A stretch of 64,000 bases of DNA from Lepidonotus clava (GCA_936440205.1 OW387141.1:48617307-48681306); one strand, 5' to 3'. Positions 35,146-47,696 are shown, numbered from the stretch's first letter. The notes: generated from the letters alone by a model not told the origin. Program-made: numbers and translations.

Positions 35146-36832
35146 ACATATATTGAGCTCTTCACCCAGACACATCAGCAACTCTTCTCCAGCCCGATAG
35201 ACTCGCTGCCTGGGGCAAACCCCCGACTCCATGCACTACTTATATAGCGCCCCAGAGTACATCATACACAGACAAGGCGCTTCTCTGTACAATAACAGCC
35301 CCGTTCCTTTACTGCTGCAGCCACCAGCTTATTTTATACCTGTAGCCGTGCTTACTTGTCTCGAGGACACATACAATAATGGCAAAAGGCCGCTTTATTT
35401 AAGTAGTGGCAAAAGACAAGAAGGGTCTGACGGATGGGTAGGGCTGGCTTGGGGAGCTGCGAACCAAACAAGAAAGACAACTGGAGTGATTAAATGTTCA
35501 ACTCTAAAGTCATTCTAAAGTGAAATGTAAGAAAAATAAAAGGAAATATATCAAAATCTTGAAAATTCCATTAACTGTAGGAATCGAATTATGGGATCGA
35601 ATCTCCCAAGAGATACAGCGCTCCACGACAAAAATCAAATTTAAGGCTACACCTCATAAGATGAAAATATTTCGGTAACAGAATTGAGTCGTTGGCATGT
35701 TTCCTCAGATGTCTCTATCTCCCTGCACTAAAGTCAATGTGATGTGATGTTAGTCGTACATAACAAATCAGATCATCCTCATCCTATCGTGTCATCACTC
35801 CTAGATAATATATTACAACTTCTTCTTTCTAATATTCTCTTTATGTATACGACTGGAAGATTTCATATGTATGTGAAGGTATTAACTTAATCTAAAAAAG
35901 CGACTTTATATCAGTATGTGGAATTAGGTTTGATCCTCACAGATCCGGTCAGTGGTTATGACACACTCAGAAACGAAACAAATAGCATCCGAATTGTAGG
36001 CAAGTGCAGCACTGCTGCCTTGTATCAGAAAGTATACTCACCCAGTGTACATCTGACATGCTCATCCCAGCCAGTGTATACCTGACATACTGGTCTAACC
36101 ACGTGGAAACCTGAGATACTGGACACTTCTAGTGTAAACCTTGGTGGTGATCCAGGGACAATTTATGAATTTCTTTATATTTCAGATATACGAAACAAAT
36201 ATTTTATATTTTCTCAACCAGGGAGAGCCATCATTCATACAAATACACAATAAAATGCTTTGTAAATGCCTTGTAAATTTACGAATCATAATTTGGAAAT
36301 TTGAAAGCATTAATCCAATAAGTTTGGACCTTAAACCTCTTGATAAACAGTATAAAACGAGTAAATGATATGTTTCTGTCATTTTTTAATAGTATTTTCG
36401 GCTAATTTTGACACTTTAAAATATAGAATCACAATATTTTTGATCGTATATTTTAGCATTTACAAAACATTTTTTGCTCTGTAAATTATCCCTGGTTGAA
36501 GAATTTGCTTCGTATTTCATGATTTTTAAATACAAATGTTACGTAAAATATCCCTGGATCGGCCCCTTGACATATTGGACACTTGCAGTGTAAACCTGCT
36601 GATATACCGGACACTTCTAGTGTAAATATGGCATACAGGGGATTGGGACGTGACTGCGGCTCCCCACATTAGTGGGTAAGGTGTGGCACAAAAGGCCTCC
36701 GCCGAATCCTGTACAGAGACTCTGACGCCTTGTGTGTGAAGTGTGATAGTTCTTAACAGTTTTCTGTATAGCCATTGGGGCCGCCAAGTGTTCCCTGGAG
36801 GCGCTCACACTTCTGTGAATGGAATGGGGCAT
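35146..36832. other. No gene supported
   Basis: 35,231-35,518 is an open frame but begins in a repeated-type motif (cttatatagcgcccc) and has no gene evidence. 36,100-36,620 has two short direct repeats (tggacacttctagtgtaaa) around an AT-rich core. Confidence 0.35.
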
Positions 36833-37118
36833 TAAAGCTCCATACCCACTAAGCAACTTTTACACATTTGGGCAATGGATCTGTGCAATAATCGGCCGAT
36901 TCTGCCCCTAGAATCAGCCGATTTTAGCACAGATTCAGATCAAACATCCAAACATTCCATGGGAAATCCAAGCTTATCTATACCTGCAATAAGCTTGGAT
37001 TTCCCATGGAGTGTCACTTAACTATACTTACAGGTGATCATAAGAATCGGCCTATTTCAGCGCCAACCTGTTGCCCATCTACATGTGTAAAAGTTGCTTA
37101 GTGGGTATGGGGCTTAAA
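36833..37118. mobile_element. MITE, CCCCATACCCAC family, copy 3
   Basis: The arms aagctccatacccactaagc and the complement of gcttagtgggtatggggctt are flanked by TA. The interior keeps ggccgattctgcccctagaa and gattcagatcaaacat, which recur in the copies at 42.7 and 47.2 kb. It also contains an inner palindrome, atccaagcttat / ataagcttggat. Confidence 0.88.
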
Positions 37119-37173
37119 GGACGAGTCCAGATGCTTCTATTGGTATTCCTGTTAAGTATTTTGAAAACTCTCC

Positions 37174-37602
37174 TTAAAGCCCCACAAGGCGATCTTTTTT
37201 ATATATTTTTTATTTAACCATGCTCAATACATTGATTGATCTTCCGTGTAGGTAGTATAATTATAGTCAACATTACATAGCAATATGAATAAGATGAAAC
37301 AATATTATAATAAGCACTAGTTATTGCTCAATTAGCTAGTTTAAGCATCAATGAACAATAACACGTCTTATTTACGATGTTAATGAGAGTCTTCAAATCA
37401 GTCATTGTCAAATAGTAACTTGGTCTTCTGGGTCTTCCCAGTGACCAGGAAAGTCGCCAGACAATTGAAATATTAAGCAAGTTTAATATTTGTTCGATGA
37501 TTTTCCCGGTGATTTTCCCGGTGATTCTGTTGCCTCAGCGACTTTACGGATCGGCTGTCGGCGTTAGCTGGGAAGATCGCCTAATGGATATGAGGCTTTA
37601 GG
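37174..37602. mobile_element. MITE, CCCCATACCCAC family, copy 4 (diverged)
   Basis: The ends taaagccccacaaggcgatc and the complement of gatcgcctaatggatatgag are inverted and TA-flanked. The 380-bp interior is AT-rich and differs from the other copies. Confidence 0.65.
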
Positions 37603-38580
37603 AAACTCCCCAAAATGACTTGTTCCGATGCAAGGACGCTAAAAGTTTGCTGGTGAAGATTATAAATGTCAGCAAATTATTTGAAAGAATGTAATCTTTA
37701 TGTATGTTTTTTTCTACTTGATTTCATTACTGAATGATTTGTAGTTTCTTTTATAAGATGATTGAAATAAATCTATACATTTTAGGGCATTATGGACAAT
37801 AGTTTTGCAGAGACTAACGCCTGGTGAAGGATTCTGAGCTCATGAAGATGAGTGAAAGCCAAAGATTTAGCAGTGGAATTTTGACAAAGTCATTCAGTGG
37901 AAACAGAAAATTATTGGATTGGACGAATGTAAAAGCACGTGACGGCTAACAACTTCAGAAGGTAGGCCTATCAATAAAAGATATCTAATCCGTTTGATAT
38001 TATTGACTGAATAAAGCCATCAGTTTCTTCCAAGACCAAATGAAGACAATAAAAAGCTACTGACCATAGACAAACATAAACAATTGCTAACGATTCAGAG
38101 ATCAAGTGTTGAGGTATATGGGGGTTTATTCCGACCTCAATACTTCATCTACTCGATTGATCTTTAGTTGATTATTAATGTTGATTAGGCTAGCTTCGCT
38201 GTCCTGCCACCTCTCCTTGCCCGTTTTCATCTTTCTCAGTAGCTTGTCTAAGAAAAACGATATCACACACTTCTTAGATCATCTCCTGTTTATCAGATGA
38301 TGACAATGTCTGACCTTTTGAGTTTAAGGTGTGCTGAACAATTGTTCAGTTATATCGACACAAACTCACGTTTTAGATTGTAGCGAGTACTGTGATTGCA
38401 TCTATGGGGATAAGAACGACGGCAAGGCGATGTGAGAACCCAACCCACTACACCATCCCGCCTCCCTCTTGTTTATCAGATCCAAGGTCAGGCTGTCATA
38501 TCATCCAACTAATCAATTCAAAATGATTCACAATCCACTTGATACTAGCTAAGATGCTCTCCCCATACTATCACATATAC
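37603..38580. other. No gene seen
   Basis: AT-rich, with no supported frames or repeats. Confidence 0.4.
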
Positions 38581-39033
38581 AATAAGCCCATCCCACATTG
38601 GGTATATCCTAGGGTTGGACAAGGGTTGGACATATTAACTGTATTAGCCATCCTTTTTTTCCAAAAGTTGGGGTCACTGAATTAAGCAAGAATTATGTTT
38701 TCCTATATCCTCAAGTACTGCTTGAACATTAAGATTTCTCACATTTCATCAATATACAGATCTGCAGGTTTGCCAGCCAATCAAAATGACTTATTTCAGG
38801 GCAAAATAGGGTTGAACATTATAGGCTAGGATGACAAGCTTTAACATTGGTTCCTATGGGGAAATGGCCAAAATATAAATCTTAATTTTACAAATTTAAG
38901 AGCAATCTGTCAAACCAGATTGCTTTGGTTAATTTTGTATTATACAACTGTCTTCAGGGAACAAGCTTGGAGGCAATTTTGAAATTATTTCATAGTAAAC
39001 CTAAATGTTGGTGTAAACTGGGATGGGCTTATT
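38581..39033. mobile_element. MITE, AATAAGCCCATCCCA family, copy 2
   Basis: The ends are aataagcccatccca and the complement of tgggatgggcttatt, and the body aligns with copy 1 at 25.4 kb. At 453 bp it is the fullest copy seen. Confidence 0.88.
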
Positions 39034-39045
39034 ACTCATCTTCAT

Positions 39046-39420
39046 TGGCCAAAGGAAACACACCACCACATTGGCACAGAGGCTGTCTAGTTACAGAGAC
39101 TTCCATGCCAATAGTACATAATTCCTACATACTGTAGAACAAGGAAGACAAATTTATTTAGCGGGAGATGGTCTATCCTGGTCATTTACCAGCTATATCA
39201 TAACAGAACCACAGTATAACTCAGTCCTGTCTACTCCCGTGCTAAGCCGTGCATTGTGCAAAGCCTCATCAATTAATACCCACCCATTTGCCTTAATTGA
39301 CTCTGTTTAAAACATGTTGTAATCTGACAGGTCCCTGGGGCCCAACTTGTTCATTTAAAACTCGCTCCCCCCTAAGCGACTGGGGTAAATATTTAAGAGG
39401 TGGGCGTCATCGGACCTGAA
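39046..39420. promoter_or_regulatory. Possible regulatory patch
   Basis: The stretch around 39,245-39,400 is unique, balanced in composition, and holds catcaattaataccc and gccttaattgactc cores. No frame is supported. A weak reading. Confidence 0.2.
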
Positions 39421-39604
39421 CGCTGGAGTCAATAATGCAGGTTTTCTTTGACTGACCTGGCGGGCAGGGTGCTCGCGAGTCAAGCATGATTAGCGTCTTC
39501 ATGGGGCAACAGGCTCTACAGAGGTAGGGACATAGAAGTGTAGGTTCTACACAAATAGTGACATGGAGGGCTTCAGGGACCACAGACACCTTGATAGAAG
39601 TCCG

Positions 39605-39725
39605 GGGTGGACATAACCAGGGCCCTGGTGGCTCGAGGCCTTTATAATTTAAAAACCAGGTCGGGCCTAGATTTTGAAAGCTAGGGGCCCGACTGGCCCC
39701 TGGATTTTTAAACTTATGTCCACCA
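39605..39725. repeat. Small GC-rich palindrome
   Basis: Pieces ccagggccctgg, ctcgaggcctttataattta, ggggcccgactggcccctgg and atttttaaac form several overlapping inverted repeats. It may be a decayed short transposon. The long minus-strand frame crossing it is not trusted. Confidence 0.4.
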
Positions 39726-40930
39726 ATGTAGAAGTCAGGCTCCAGAGCAAAGATCATTTGATAATACGTCATACCGATTGAAGGGGTGGAATCTCAAGCC
39801 AAACAGATAAAAAACAGATTTTCACTAGCATCTAGTAGTTTTAGATATTCCTTAGTAAAAGTGGTTTTAATCAAATTAGGGGGAATTGCAAAATGAGTAT
39901 GCATACTTTCGACCAGAAGGGTTATTTAAAACATTTTCTAACCATACACTTCTGATAGTTGTCATTCTCTGTTTCACTGATCAAGACACATGTTTGAAAC
40001 AACTTCTGGAACAAGAATACTGTTTTTTTACAATGGCTTTAAACACTATCAACAGAAATATCTAGAGCAATAAATTTTACCAGAAGGTAGATCACTAGAG
40101 GCCGTATCCCACATACCAATTCTAATGCTACCAATTTTGTATTTGTTTGATTATCTCTTGGAATAAGACATTAAAATTTACATGCTTTATACCATTTTGA
40201 AGGAGAATTGTAAAAGCCTCCTGATTATGTTTGATATGTCCATATTTAACCCACTGCCGATTTTTTAAAAATCGGCAGCAAAATCGGCACGTGCAATACA
40301 GGCTTAAGTTGGAACACACCTTTGAATTTACATAGGATGTGATGAGAACCCACAGACCCTTCTGTATAGGTCTGTAAGGGGAGATATCCCATATATTCCC
40401 CCCATCACTGTCTATTCAGGTTCATAAAGTAAGGTCTACTGAATGCCTAAAGCCATGCCTCATAGTAGTTGATGAGCCGCTGTGAAGGGTGCTAATTGGC
40501 ATTTTATATGTTCCCTCTTTGCCTACTTTATAGGGCTGTCACAGCTCGCACAGTCCCTGAACAAGTCATCACTATAGAAGGTTGCTCTATATCTATTCAC
40601 GCATGCTACCTATGCAGATTATTTATTTATTTATTTTTTTTTTTTTTAATTCAAAACCCACTTCACAGTGTAGTGTGATCTTCCAGTAGTTACATTAGAA
40701 GGCAGCGAATATATACAAACAAGTGGTTTGATGTAGCGGAACGATGTTAACAAGTAAGTAGGTGATAGGCATGGCAAGAAATCAGGTCATAGTAAAACCA
40801 TCAGGTCCATTTAAAAGTCCTTATCCCAGGTGAGCAGTGCCTTACCATGATAGGACTCAAATCATATAATTCTTTTCAATCTTATAGAGTGCGTCTTAAG
40901 AATCTCCCATGTACATTATGATAGAACAGA
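39726..40930. other. No gene seen
   Basis: AT-rich, with a T-rich run at 40,618-40,648. 40,097-40,320 shares the motif atgctaccaatttttgtatt with about 22,985 and may be an unlisted repeat family. Confidence 0.4.
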
Positions 40931-40931
40931 T

Positions 40932-41993
40932 TTAGTAAGAAATCCTTTCTGATAATATCACGATGTCATAATCGGTCAGAAAATATTTAGAAACAATCGG
41001 AAAAGGTTCTAAAAACACAGAAGTGTTCGTACTTTTTAATCGGGTTGAAAATGTTCTCATCCCTTGCGAAACATCTGATATTGCTTTATACTGCTTGAAC
41101 ACTAAATTGCAAATTCCTTTGGGAATAGTCACACCATAACACATCGTCTTACCCATTACATAGAATACCTGATCTAATAACGTACATGCTCTGGCAAAAT
41201 TAATGTCATTGACAAAGAAAGAAGAGGTAACAATGCAACAATTGCTTTTGATGACATCTCACAATGTTAAGCCAAATACTTACTCAGAAGATTTGAATCT
41301 AGCCGACATGAATTTGACCAATATCGATAAGTTTCAGTATCCGGTATTGAAATAAAAGTGTTTGATCTGGATTGTGCTTGGAATTGGCTGATTATAAGAA
41401 TGGTTCACAATATATACAACAATTTCATCCAGTTGGCAGGGATGTTTAGATCTTTTCAAAAATGATGCAAATTTGTATGCAATTCTATATTGCATTATCA
41501 AATAGAAATACCTGAAGAAAATGAGAAAATATGATTTTAGACACTATTCTGATGGATCTGAGAATGGTTTGATACAGCTTGGTTTCCACCAATTAAAGAT
41601 GTAAATTATTGGGGACTGCAACAAATCAAACAATTGGAATAATTAAGAGAAAGTCAGCAGCTTTTGTTTACCAAAGATAACAATTCAAGATAAGGATTTT
41701 CATTATCCCAAGTGAGTCTCGGCACCTCTGGTTTTGAAGAAATCATTTTTCATTGACATCACTAATGTTATGTTATTTTCATGATAATATCATCTCTCAT
41801 TTGACACTCTAAGAACAAAATAAAGCAGCAATCGGTTAAAATCAAATTAGGTAAAATTGTTGTCTGCACTACATTTATAGTTAATCGAGATGCAATCTCT
41901 TTATACAAATTGCCTGAATATCCTCAAAACGCATACATACATCTTGGTTTATTGATTCCTGAGTCTAAATCATTTACCCTTAAGGTCCTATTA
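40932..41993. other. AT-rich stretch with decayed coding-like pieces, unidentified
   Basis: Long open pieces with a natural amino-acid mix occur on both strands. On the minus strand one covers about 110 codons (including FFVNDINFARACTLLDQVFY and YKAISDVSQGMRTFSTRLK). On the plus strand shorter ones occur near 41,166-41,352 and 41,803-41,993 (the latter with RDAISLYKLPEYPQNAYIHL). They do not add up to one gene and the region looks old and broken. I recognise no family. It could be a dead host gene, a DNA transposon or another kind of relic. Confidence 0.3.
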
Positions 41994-42724
41994 TAAAAAT
42001 GGCAGACTTGTTTGCTAAAGGACTTTGTTTGTGACACCAGCAAACAAAATATCAACAATTACCTTTGAAATGGTATGTTATCATACCTTCAAAGGTTCCT
42101 GAAAGGAAGAGAAATAACAGGCTTTTCAATTTTCACTGATTAAATACAAATTGTACGATTAGACAGTGTTTGCATACCTATAGTTTTCAGAACTATCTCC
42201 AGGATACCATTAGATTAAAATAATCGAAAAAAAACAGTGGGCCAATTAGGCCAAAGATCTAAAAGATGTTTTAGCCTTAAGAGCCTATAATATTATTATT
42301 GTTAACTTGTAAATATTTATAGTTACGATTGAGGACTGGAGAATTGATGTACCCATCTCAGGATGTAAGATGCTAGAAGAGCGTTTATGGTGTTGATATT
42401 GGAAAACGCACCTGTACCCTGCAATGTGTGTATGTTAGGAAATTAAACTGCCTCGTTTCATAATAGTGCCTTATACTCATGACCCTCAATCTTCCTGACT
42501 GAGAGACATTCAAAAGACTACATATCAGAGTGCTCAGACTGTGTCAGGGAAGTGCCAATGTTGACTACACAAGTCATACTGAAAGCCTCTACACCAGAAT
42601 GCGGTGTTTGATCACTGACAAATGAAGTCTTATCGATCCACTGCTACACACCGAGACGAGAAAAGAGAAGACAAAATTGAGGATAAAAAGGGTCCAATCT
42701 GTAGTGCATGTTGGACTTGGGGGT
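41994..42724. other. No gene seen
   Basis: AT-rich unique sequence up to the next MITE. Confidence 0.4.
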
Positions 42725-42726
42725 GC

Positions 42727-43082
42727 TAAAGCCCCATACCCACTAGGCGATTTTACTGACGATGGGCGACGGGCAACTTGGATAATCGGCTGATCTTTAT
42801 GATCGCCAGTCAGTATGGTATATTGAAACGTGCATGTTTGATCTAAGTCGCAACCAAATAGGCCGATTCTAAGGGCAGAATCGGTCAATTTTAGAACTGA
42901 TCTGTCGGCCAATTTAGGCAAAATCGGCCAATTCTAAGGGCAGAATCGGCCAATTTTAGCTCCGACCTGTCGGCCAACTTAGGCAAAATCGGTCGATTCT
43001 AAGGGCAGAATCAGCCAATTTTAGTGTCGATCTGTTGGCCAACTTATGTTGGCATAATCGCCTAGTCGCTATGGCCCTTTAG
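42727..43082. mobile_element. MITE, CCCCATACCCAC family, copy 5, with expanded interior
   Basis: Arms aagccccatacccactaggc and a diverged right arm (cgcctagtcgctatggccct) are flanked by TA. The interior contains about three copies of a 70-bp subunit starting ggccgattctaagggcagaa, so the element has grown by internal tandem duplication. Confidence 0.88.
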
Positions 43083-43129
43083 TGAGGTAGAGATGGTGAA
43101 GGGGTGGGTGTGGTGGGTGGGTGCTTTCT

Positions 43130-43360
43130 GTCAGGCCTACCAGCCCCAAATAGACCCCGAGATCAAAGACCCGGGGCCCGCTGACCCCCGCCCTTTGATC
43201 ACGCCGCCTTTGGCCAATTAGTTCCCATCCAGGCGCTGGATCCGGTCAGCGAGGTCATCCGGGTCATCACAGGTCACGTGATCAGGTCTGGTGTATTCTG
43301 CAGCGCCCCCTGCAGGGTGATCAGAGAAAACAACAGGTAGGACTGAAGGGGCGGGCTAAA
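43130..43360. promoter_or_regulatory. Candidate cis-regulatory block: paired TCF/LEF sites, E-box, CTCF-like site
   Basis: Within 230 GC-rich bases stand gagatcaaag and, some 35 bases on, its inverse ctttgatcac (both match the TCF/LEF core), gccaattag, aggtcacgtga (CACGTG E-box with an AGGTCA half site), and a CTCF-like AGCGCCCCCTGCAGG with one mismatch. No frame is open. Function is inferred from motif clustering. Confidence 0.4.
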
Positions 43361-44620
43361 GGAACGGTCAAAGCCCATTCGCTGTGGTGGATGCGGTGCA
43401 TACGATCTATTGCAACACTTATCGTTTGCAATTCTTGTGCAAACGATAATGTAAACAACTACAATTTGTCCTGTGGTAAATTCTGAACTTGATTCTGCTT
43501 GTCATACATACATATTATTATATCATTTAATCCCATTCCCTGTGTATATATGTTACTTGTTCACTTGTCCAATAGGAAGATCATGTATTAATGTGATATT
43601 GGCAAAAAAAAAAAAAGAAGTGCAAGCAAACAGATCAAACATGCCTCATTGATTCGGTTGAATTCCAGCCGATTCAATGGGTTAGAAACTTTAGAAAATT
43701 ATTGGTTGCAATTGTTAGGTGCCACTCTCTCATGTGTGAATACTATTTCTTAAATTTTGCTTGCATGCGATAATTTTATCGGTGCTAAGATGATTGCCAT
43801 TTCCATATGATAATTTTGTCAGACCTGCAAGCGACACAATCATCGGCCACGGCAAATGGGGCTTCGCATACGTAAAATTTTCAGAACTGTCAGGAATCAT
43901 CATCCTTAAGTTAAGATGCCTTAAGATGTCAAAAATCAAGAATAACAAGGGGGCCCACCACACAGGGTAGGTCATGACTTTTACATTTGGCTCCTGGACT
44001 AATTATCAGACAGCTAGTGGCCATCCTGATCACACTTGAATTAAGTAGTTGTCTATCTCAATGGTGCTGAGCACTGGTGACAGATTTCAGGATTTTCCCT
44101 TCGCTCATGTTCAGATATTGCCACATACAAATGACACTTGTTTAATTGCAGTGACTGATAAAACATAGGACACTGCTATTCATGTGGAACGTTCATGAGC
44201 TTGACAGCTTGAAAGGGATAGGCCCCCAGTGTGGCTCCCTGGGTATGGGCCTCGGTTGCAGGCCTTGGGTGTGGGGCTTGGATGGGGCCCCTTGGTAGGG
44301 TGGTAGGGTGTGTGTGGGTGTGTGTGGGGGTGTGATAATACATGAGTCTCAGTGCCCAGACTGGGGAATGGACAGACCAGATGGGTACCGACCTACTCCG
44401 CTGTGGGAGGACGCCTGGAACCAGAGATAACACAGCGAGGGGTATGCTGGGATACATGGCCGACACCACTGAGGCCCGACAGAACACAATCCTTCTCCCA
44501 GTCCCTGCCAAAATCTACAACCTTTGACCCATCAGCCATTAACCACTCTTATTAGTTGGGATGTTCATGAGTTCCAAAAGTTCCCATGTTGACTCCTATT
44601 TCTTTATAACCTGTATGGGC
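43361..44620. other. No gene supported; GT-rich patch
   Basis: A GT/GGGT-rich patch lies at 44,298-44,338. The frames around 44,340-44,520 are open on both strands and have no splice or motif support. Confidence 0.35.
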
Positions 44621-44623
44621 AAC

Positions 44624-44873
44624 GAGCGGTGCGTATTGTGAGCAGTGTGCATTGCCTGGCCATGCATACCACCAACTGTAGACTCTTTTTTCAGTAATTT
44701 GATCATAATTTGAATATTGCTTGGGTGATAAAATAAAGGAACACTTAAGGGTGTCCTCGGGTGGCCGTATGGCCCAGGGGGCTGTTACAAACCTTGGGCT
44801 TTGCCCTCGGCGATCCTCTAAGGGTCGTACGGCCACCCTCCGATGTCCCCTACAGTGTTTCTGTGCTGTCCTA
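44624..44873. mobile_element. Fold-back element, TCCTCGGGTGG family, copy 4
   Basis: It keeps the left part (ggtgcgtattgtgagcag, ttgggtgataaaataaagga), the motif ggtgtcctcgggtggccgta, and its inverted partner gtacggccaccctccgatg, with a loop around tgttacaaaccttgggcttt. It is the best copy for seeing the symmetric structure. Confidence 0.78.
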
Positions 44874-45479
44874 TTCAGGCCATTCCTAACCAACAACCAA
44901 TTCTGAGTTTAGTACCAAGCTGATTGGAACTAACCATCTCCACTCCTGCTGATATTGGATAGGCAGGATGATCTGCGGATGCACCCTACAATGTTGTGGA
45001 CATTACTAACTTGACTGACATTTGATTTTTTGAATTGTTTTATGTCATTGCACTCCATGACAGATCCCCTTTAGAAATTGTAATCTATACAGGGCCTTCT
45101 ATTATTTGCAGATTTCAGACCCCTCCCTCCTTAAGCTTAATTACACATAAAATTTGTATCCCCCGACCCCATCCACATGTGTAGGGACACATACACATTT
45201 TCAAAATTCTCAGACCCCCCCTTGATTCACACATGATGCCCCTATATAGTTTTAGCCATGAGACCAGACACTCAAGATATGGAATCTATCATGTAAAGTA
45301 CAATATCTACTTAAATGAATTTTTAAAACAATCTAGTGATTATTTTGCTCTCCCTTCTCCCTAATGTCTACACATCTGGAGTTTTCAGAATTAATCTGAA
45401 AAGATGACGACAGCGAGTCCCCCTGGGCACCATCTGCAGGCCGCACTGATCGGTACAAATGGTGTCGGGGTCCCCAGAC

Positions 45480-45915
45480 ACCCGTTACATTCCCCGGTAT
45501 CCCACACCTCCTGTCCAAACCCAGTCATCCTACTCACATATCACACCCACAACGTCACTTTTCCCCAATCTACAAACTCTGGAATCCCCGTCGTGCCACT
45601 CACACCCTGTCCTGCTATACTACTCACATCCGACCCCCGCTACCTCACTTCACCAACTCCACAAACTCATCTGCTGTGTCACTCACATCCTGTCTCACTA
45701 TACAATTCACATCCCACTCCCGCTATGTAACTTTACCCAACTCCACAAGCTCATCTAAGCCGTGCCACTCACACCGTCTCACTATACTAATCACATCCGA
45801 TCCCCGCTACCTCACTTCACCCAACTCCACAACTCATCATCTACGCTGTGCCAGTCACATCCCACTCCCGCTACGTCACCTCACCAAACTCCACAAACTC
45901 GTCTAAGCCGTGCCA
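45480..45915. repeat. C-rich minisatellite, unit about 70-82 bp
   Basis: About five units carry ccgctacctcacttcaccca, actccacaaactcatct, ccgtgccactcaca and ctcactatactactcacatc in that order, with variable length. Confidence 0.85.
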
Positions 45916-46534
45916 CTTTCCCATAGAAACGTACAATGAAACCTAAGTTTTTAATACCCATTAATCTTGAAAGTAGATAGAGTGACACAATGTTTTTCTT
46001 ATTCGTTGTTGTGTATTTCTATAATATTAGTCTAAACTCACTAATCATCTCAAGGCATCGTGCTGGTTCATTCAGAAACCTGCCAGACAGTCCTTAATCC
46101 CTCTAAATATAGGGACAGGAAATAAAAGGTAGCTCAACTGGGATATGGGGTTACTTTGTGCCTTGGAGTCACCCTCTGAAGATTGGGACTTCCTTCAGAC
46201 ACAAGTACCTTACCTTCCCTCCCTTCGTTGGTCATGTTACACCTTGTACTTTGTACCATTGTGTCCCTTTATACATAGATGACGTCAGGGGAGTCTGTTC
46301 CCCATTTCTGAAGCTGTGGCCACATGACCTTATGCTTTTCTAGTGCATTCGCGAGGTCGGAAAGGCCCATAGGTGCATGTAAGGCCTTTCTGACATGGTG
46401 TGTGCATTTCTACTGCATATCTCTGAATCCCGCTGAAAATTTGGATCGCTTTGGATGAAAGGTTAATTGAAATTGGTTAAGTAGTTCCTAAAATATGACA
46501 ACAATCTGCTCTTCTGACTTTTGTTTATATTCCT
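45916..46534. other. No gene seen
   Basis: Mixed sequence without supported features. Confidence 0.4.
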
Positions 46535-46699
46535 CAGGGTGGATCAGGGGAGGGGGTCCCCCCCCCCCTTTTGGGGGAGCCTTACACTAAAGAAAAGGAG
46601 AAAACGTAGTGATTGTGAGCGCAAATGCACACTGTTGTAGTACTTAGCTTATATGCTTATTCCCTGCCCCCCATTCAGAAATCCTGTATCACTCCCTGC
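46535..46699. mobile_element. hAT-like MITE, copy 4
   Basis: It starts cagggtggatcagggg, keeps tagtacttagcttatatgct, and ends aaatcctgtatcactccctg. It is a diverged relative of the copies at 3.2 and 11 kb. Confidence 0.7.
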
Positions 46700-46964
46700 T
46701 CCTATTTGTATGTTACCATTGCAATAATGACACTGTAATTAAGCCGATGCCACAAATCTGTTATGTTGTTTGGCAATCGTCACTTTTGTTTTCATCCAAC
46801 CCATTTTATGCAGTCGCTACATGGTTCCAGACGCACATCTGCTCATCCATTGTAGAACCTTGTTTCACCCATACATATCCCAACATGTAAACCAAACACG
46901 TTTCATATGAAGTAGCCATGATGGTACAGCTTTCTCAAAGGCTGGCTGGTGGTTGGTTTTAGCC

Positions 46965-47050
46965 ACCATGCTCAGTAGCTGGAGCACTCGCTGTTTCACC
47001 TTGCTCCTGGATGGTCGGATCTATGAGGAGGAAGAGACCATAGCCCTACA
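46965..47050 (+). mobile_element. tRNA-like SINE relic
   Basis: The piece gctcagtagctggagcactc resembles a tRNA D-arm and A box, and ggatggtcggatct, about 30 bases on, resembles a B box with one base lost. No target duplication was found. Confidence 0.35.
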
Positions 47051-47198
47051 CCTTTACTGAGGCAGGTGTTGTGCTATTTGCAGTGTCCTGTAGGCAGGGC
47101 ACCACATACAATGGCCATTGTCGCCAGGCCTTTGATAACCTTACTTCTTGTTGACCATAGGGAGGATGTCTTATACCACAGCAGCAGGACAGATACTT

Positions 47199-47422
47199 TA
47201 AAGCCCCATACCCACTAGGCGGTATTGTCTAGAGTCGGCTGACTGGTCGGTGCTAGAGTTGGCCAAGGCTGCTGCCCTTAAAATCGGCCGACTCTAGCGA
47301 CGATTCAGATCAAACATGTACATTCCAACATACCATACTTACAGGCGACCTTGAGTCAGCCGATTTTTCCAGTCACTCATCGCTCCTGGCTGTTAAAATC
47401 GCCTAGGGAATAGGGCTTTAGT
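47199..47422. mobile_element. MITE, CCCCATACCCAC family, copy 6
   Basis: The left arm aagccccatacccactaggc and right arm aaaatcgcctagggaatagg are flanked by TA. The interior has cggccgactctagcgacgat and gattcagatcaaacat, shared with copy 3. Confidence 0.88.
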
Positions 47423-47696
47423 TTATCCACTGGCCTTCTAAATCTAAGTCTTAACACTCTATCACCGTACCACCAGAATGCCCTACTTTATCAAAGCAGT
47501 TGCCCAGGCTTCCACTAAAGCACAGTCTGTCCTGATTGGTCACGTACAAGCACGTGACTCTTACATTGCCTTATGTCGCAGCACAGTTTTGTTTTTTTTG
47601 TTCCAGGTTTGTGTCATCTTAACTGTGACATTTCAGCCTAGCATATCACCTCTTAACCATGTCCCAAACGTCACACGATATTGACGCTGCTCCTGT

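Noticed and set aside
39407-39772. 121-codon minus-strand frame with a possible donor (ccag/gtcagt)
   Set aside because: It crosses a GC-rich palindrome, its peptide changes character midway, and no acceptor gives a consistent exon.
44176-44527. Overlapping frames of 60-110 codons on both strands
   Set aside because: All are open at once because of GC-rich composition and a GT/GGGT repeat. There is no splice support.
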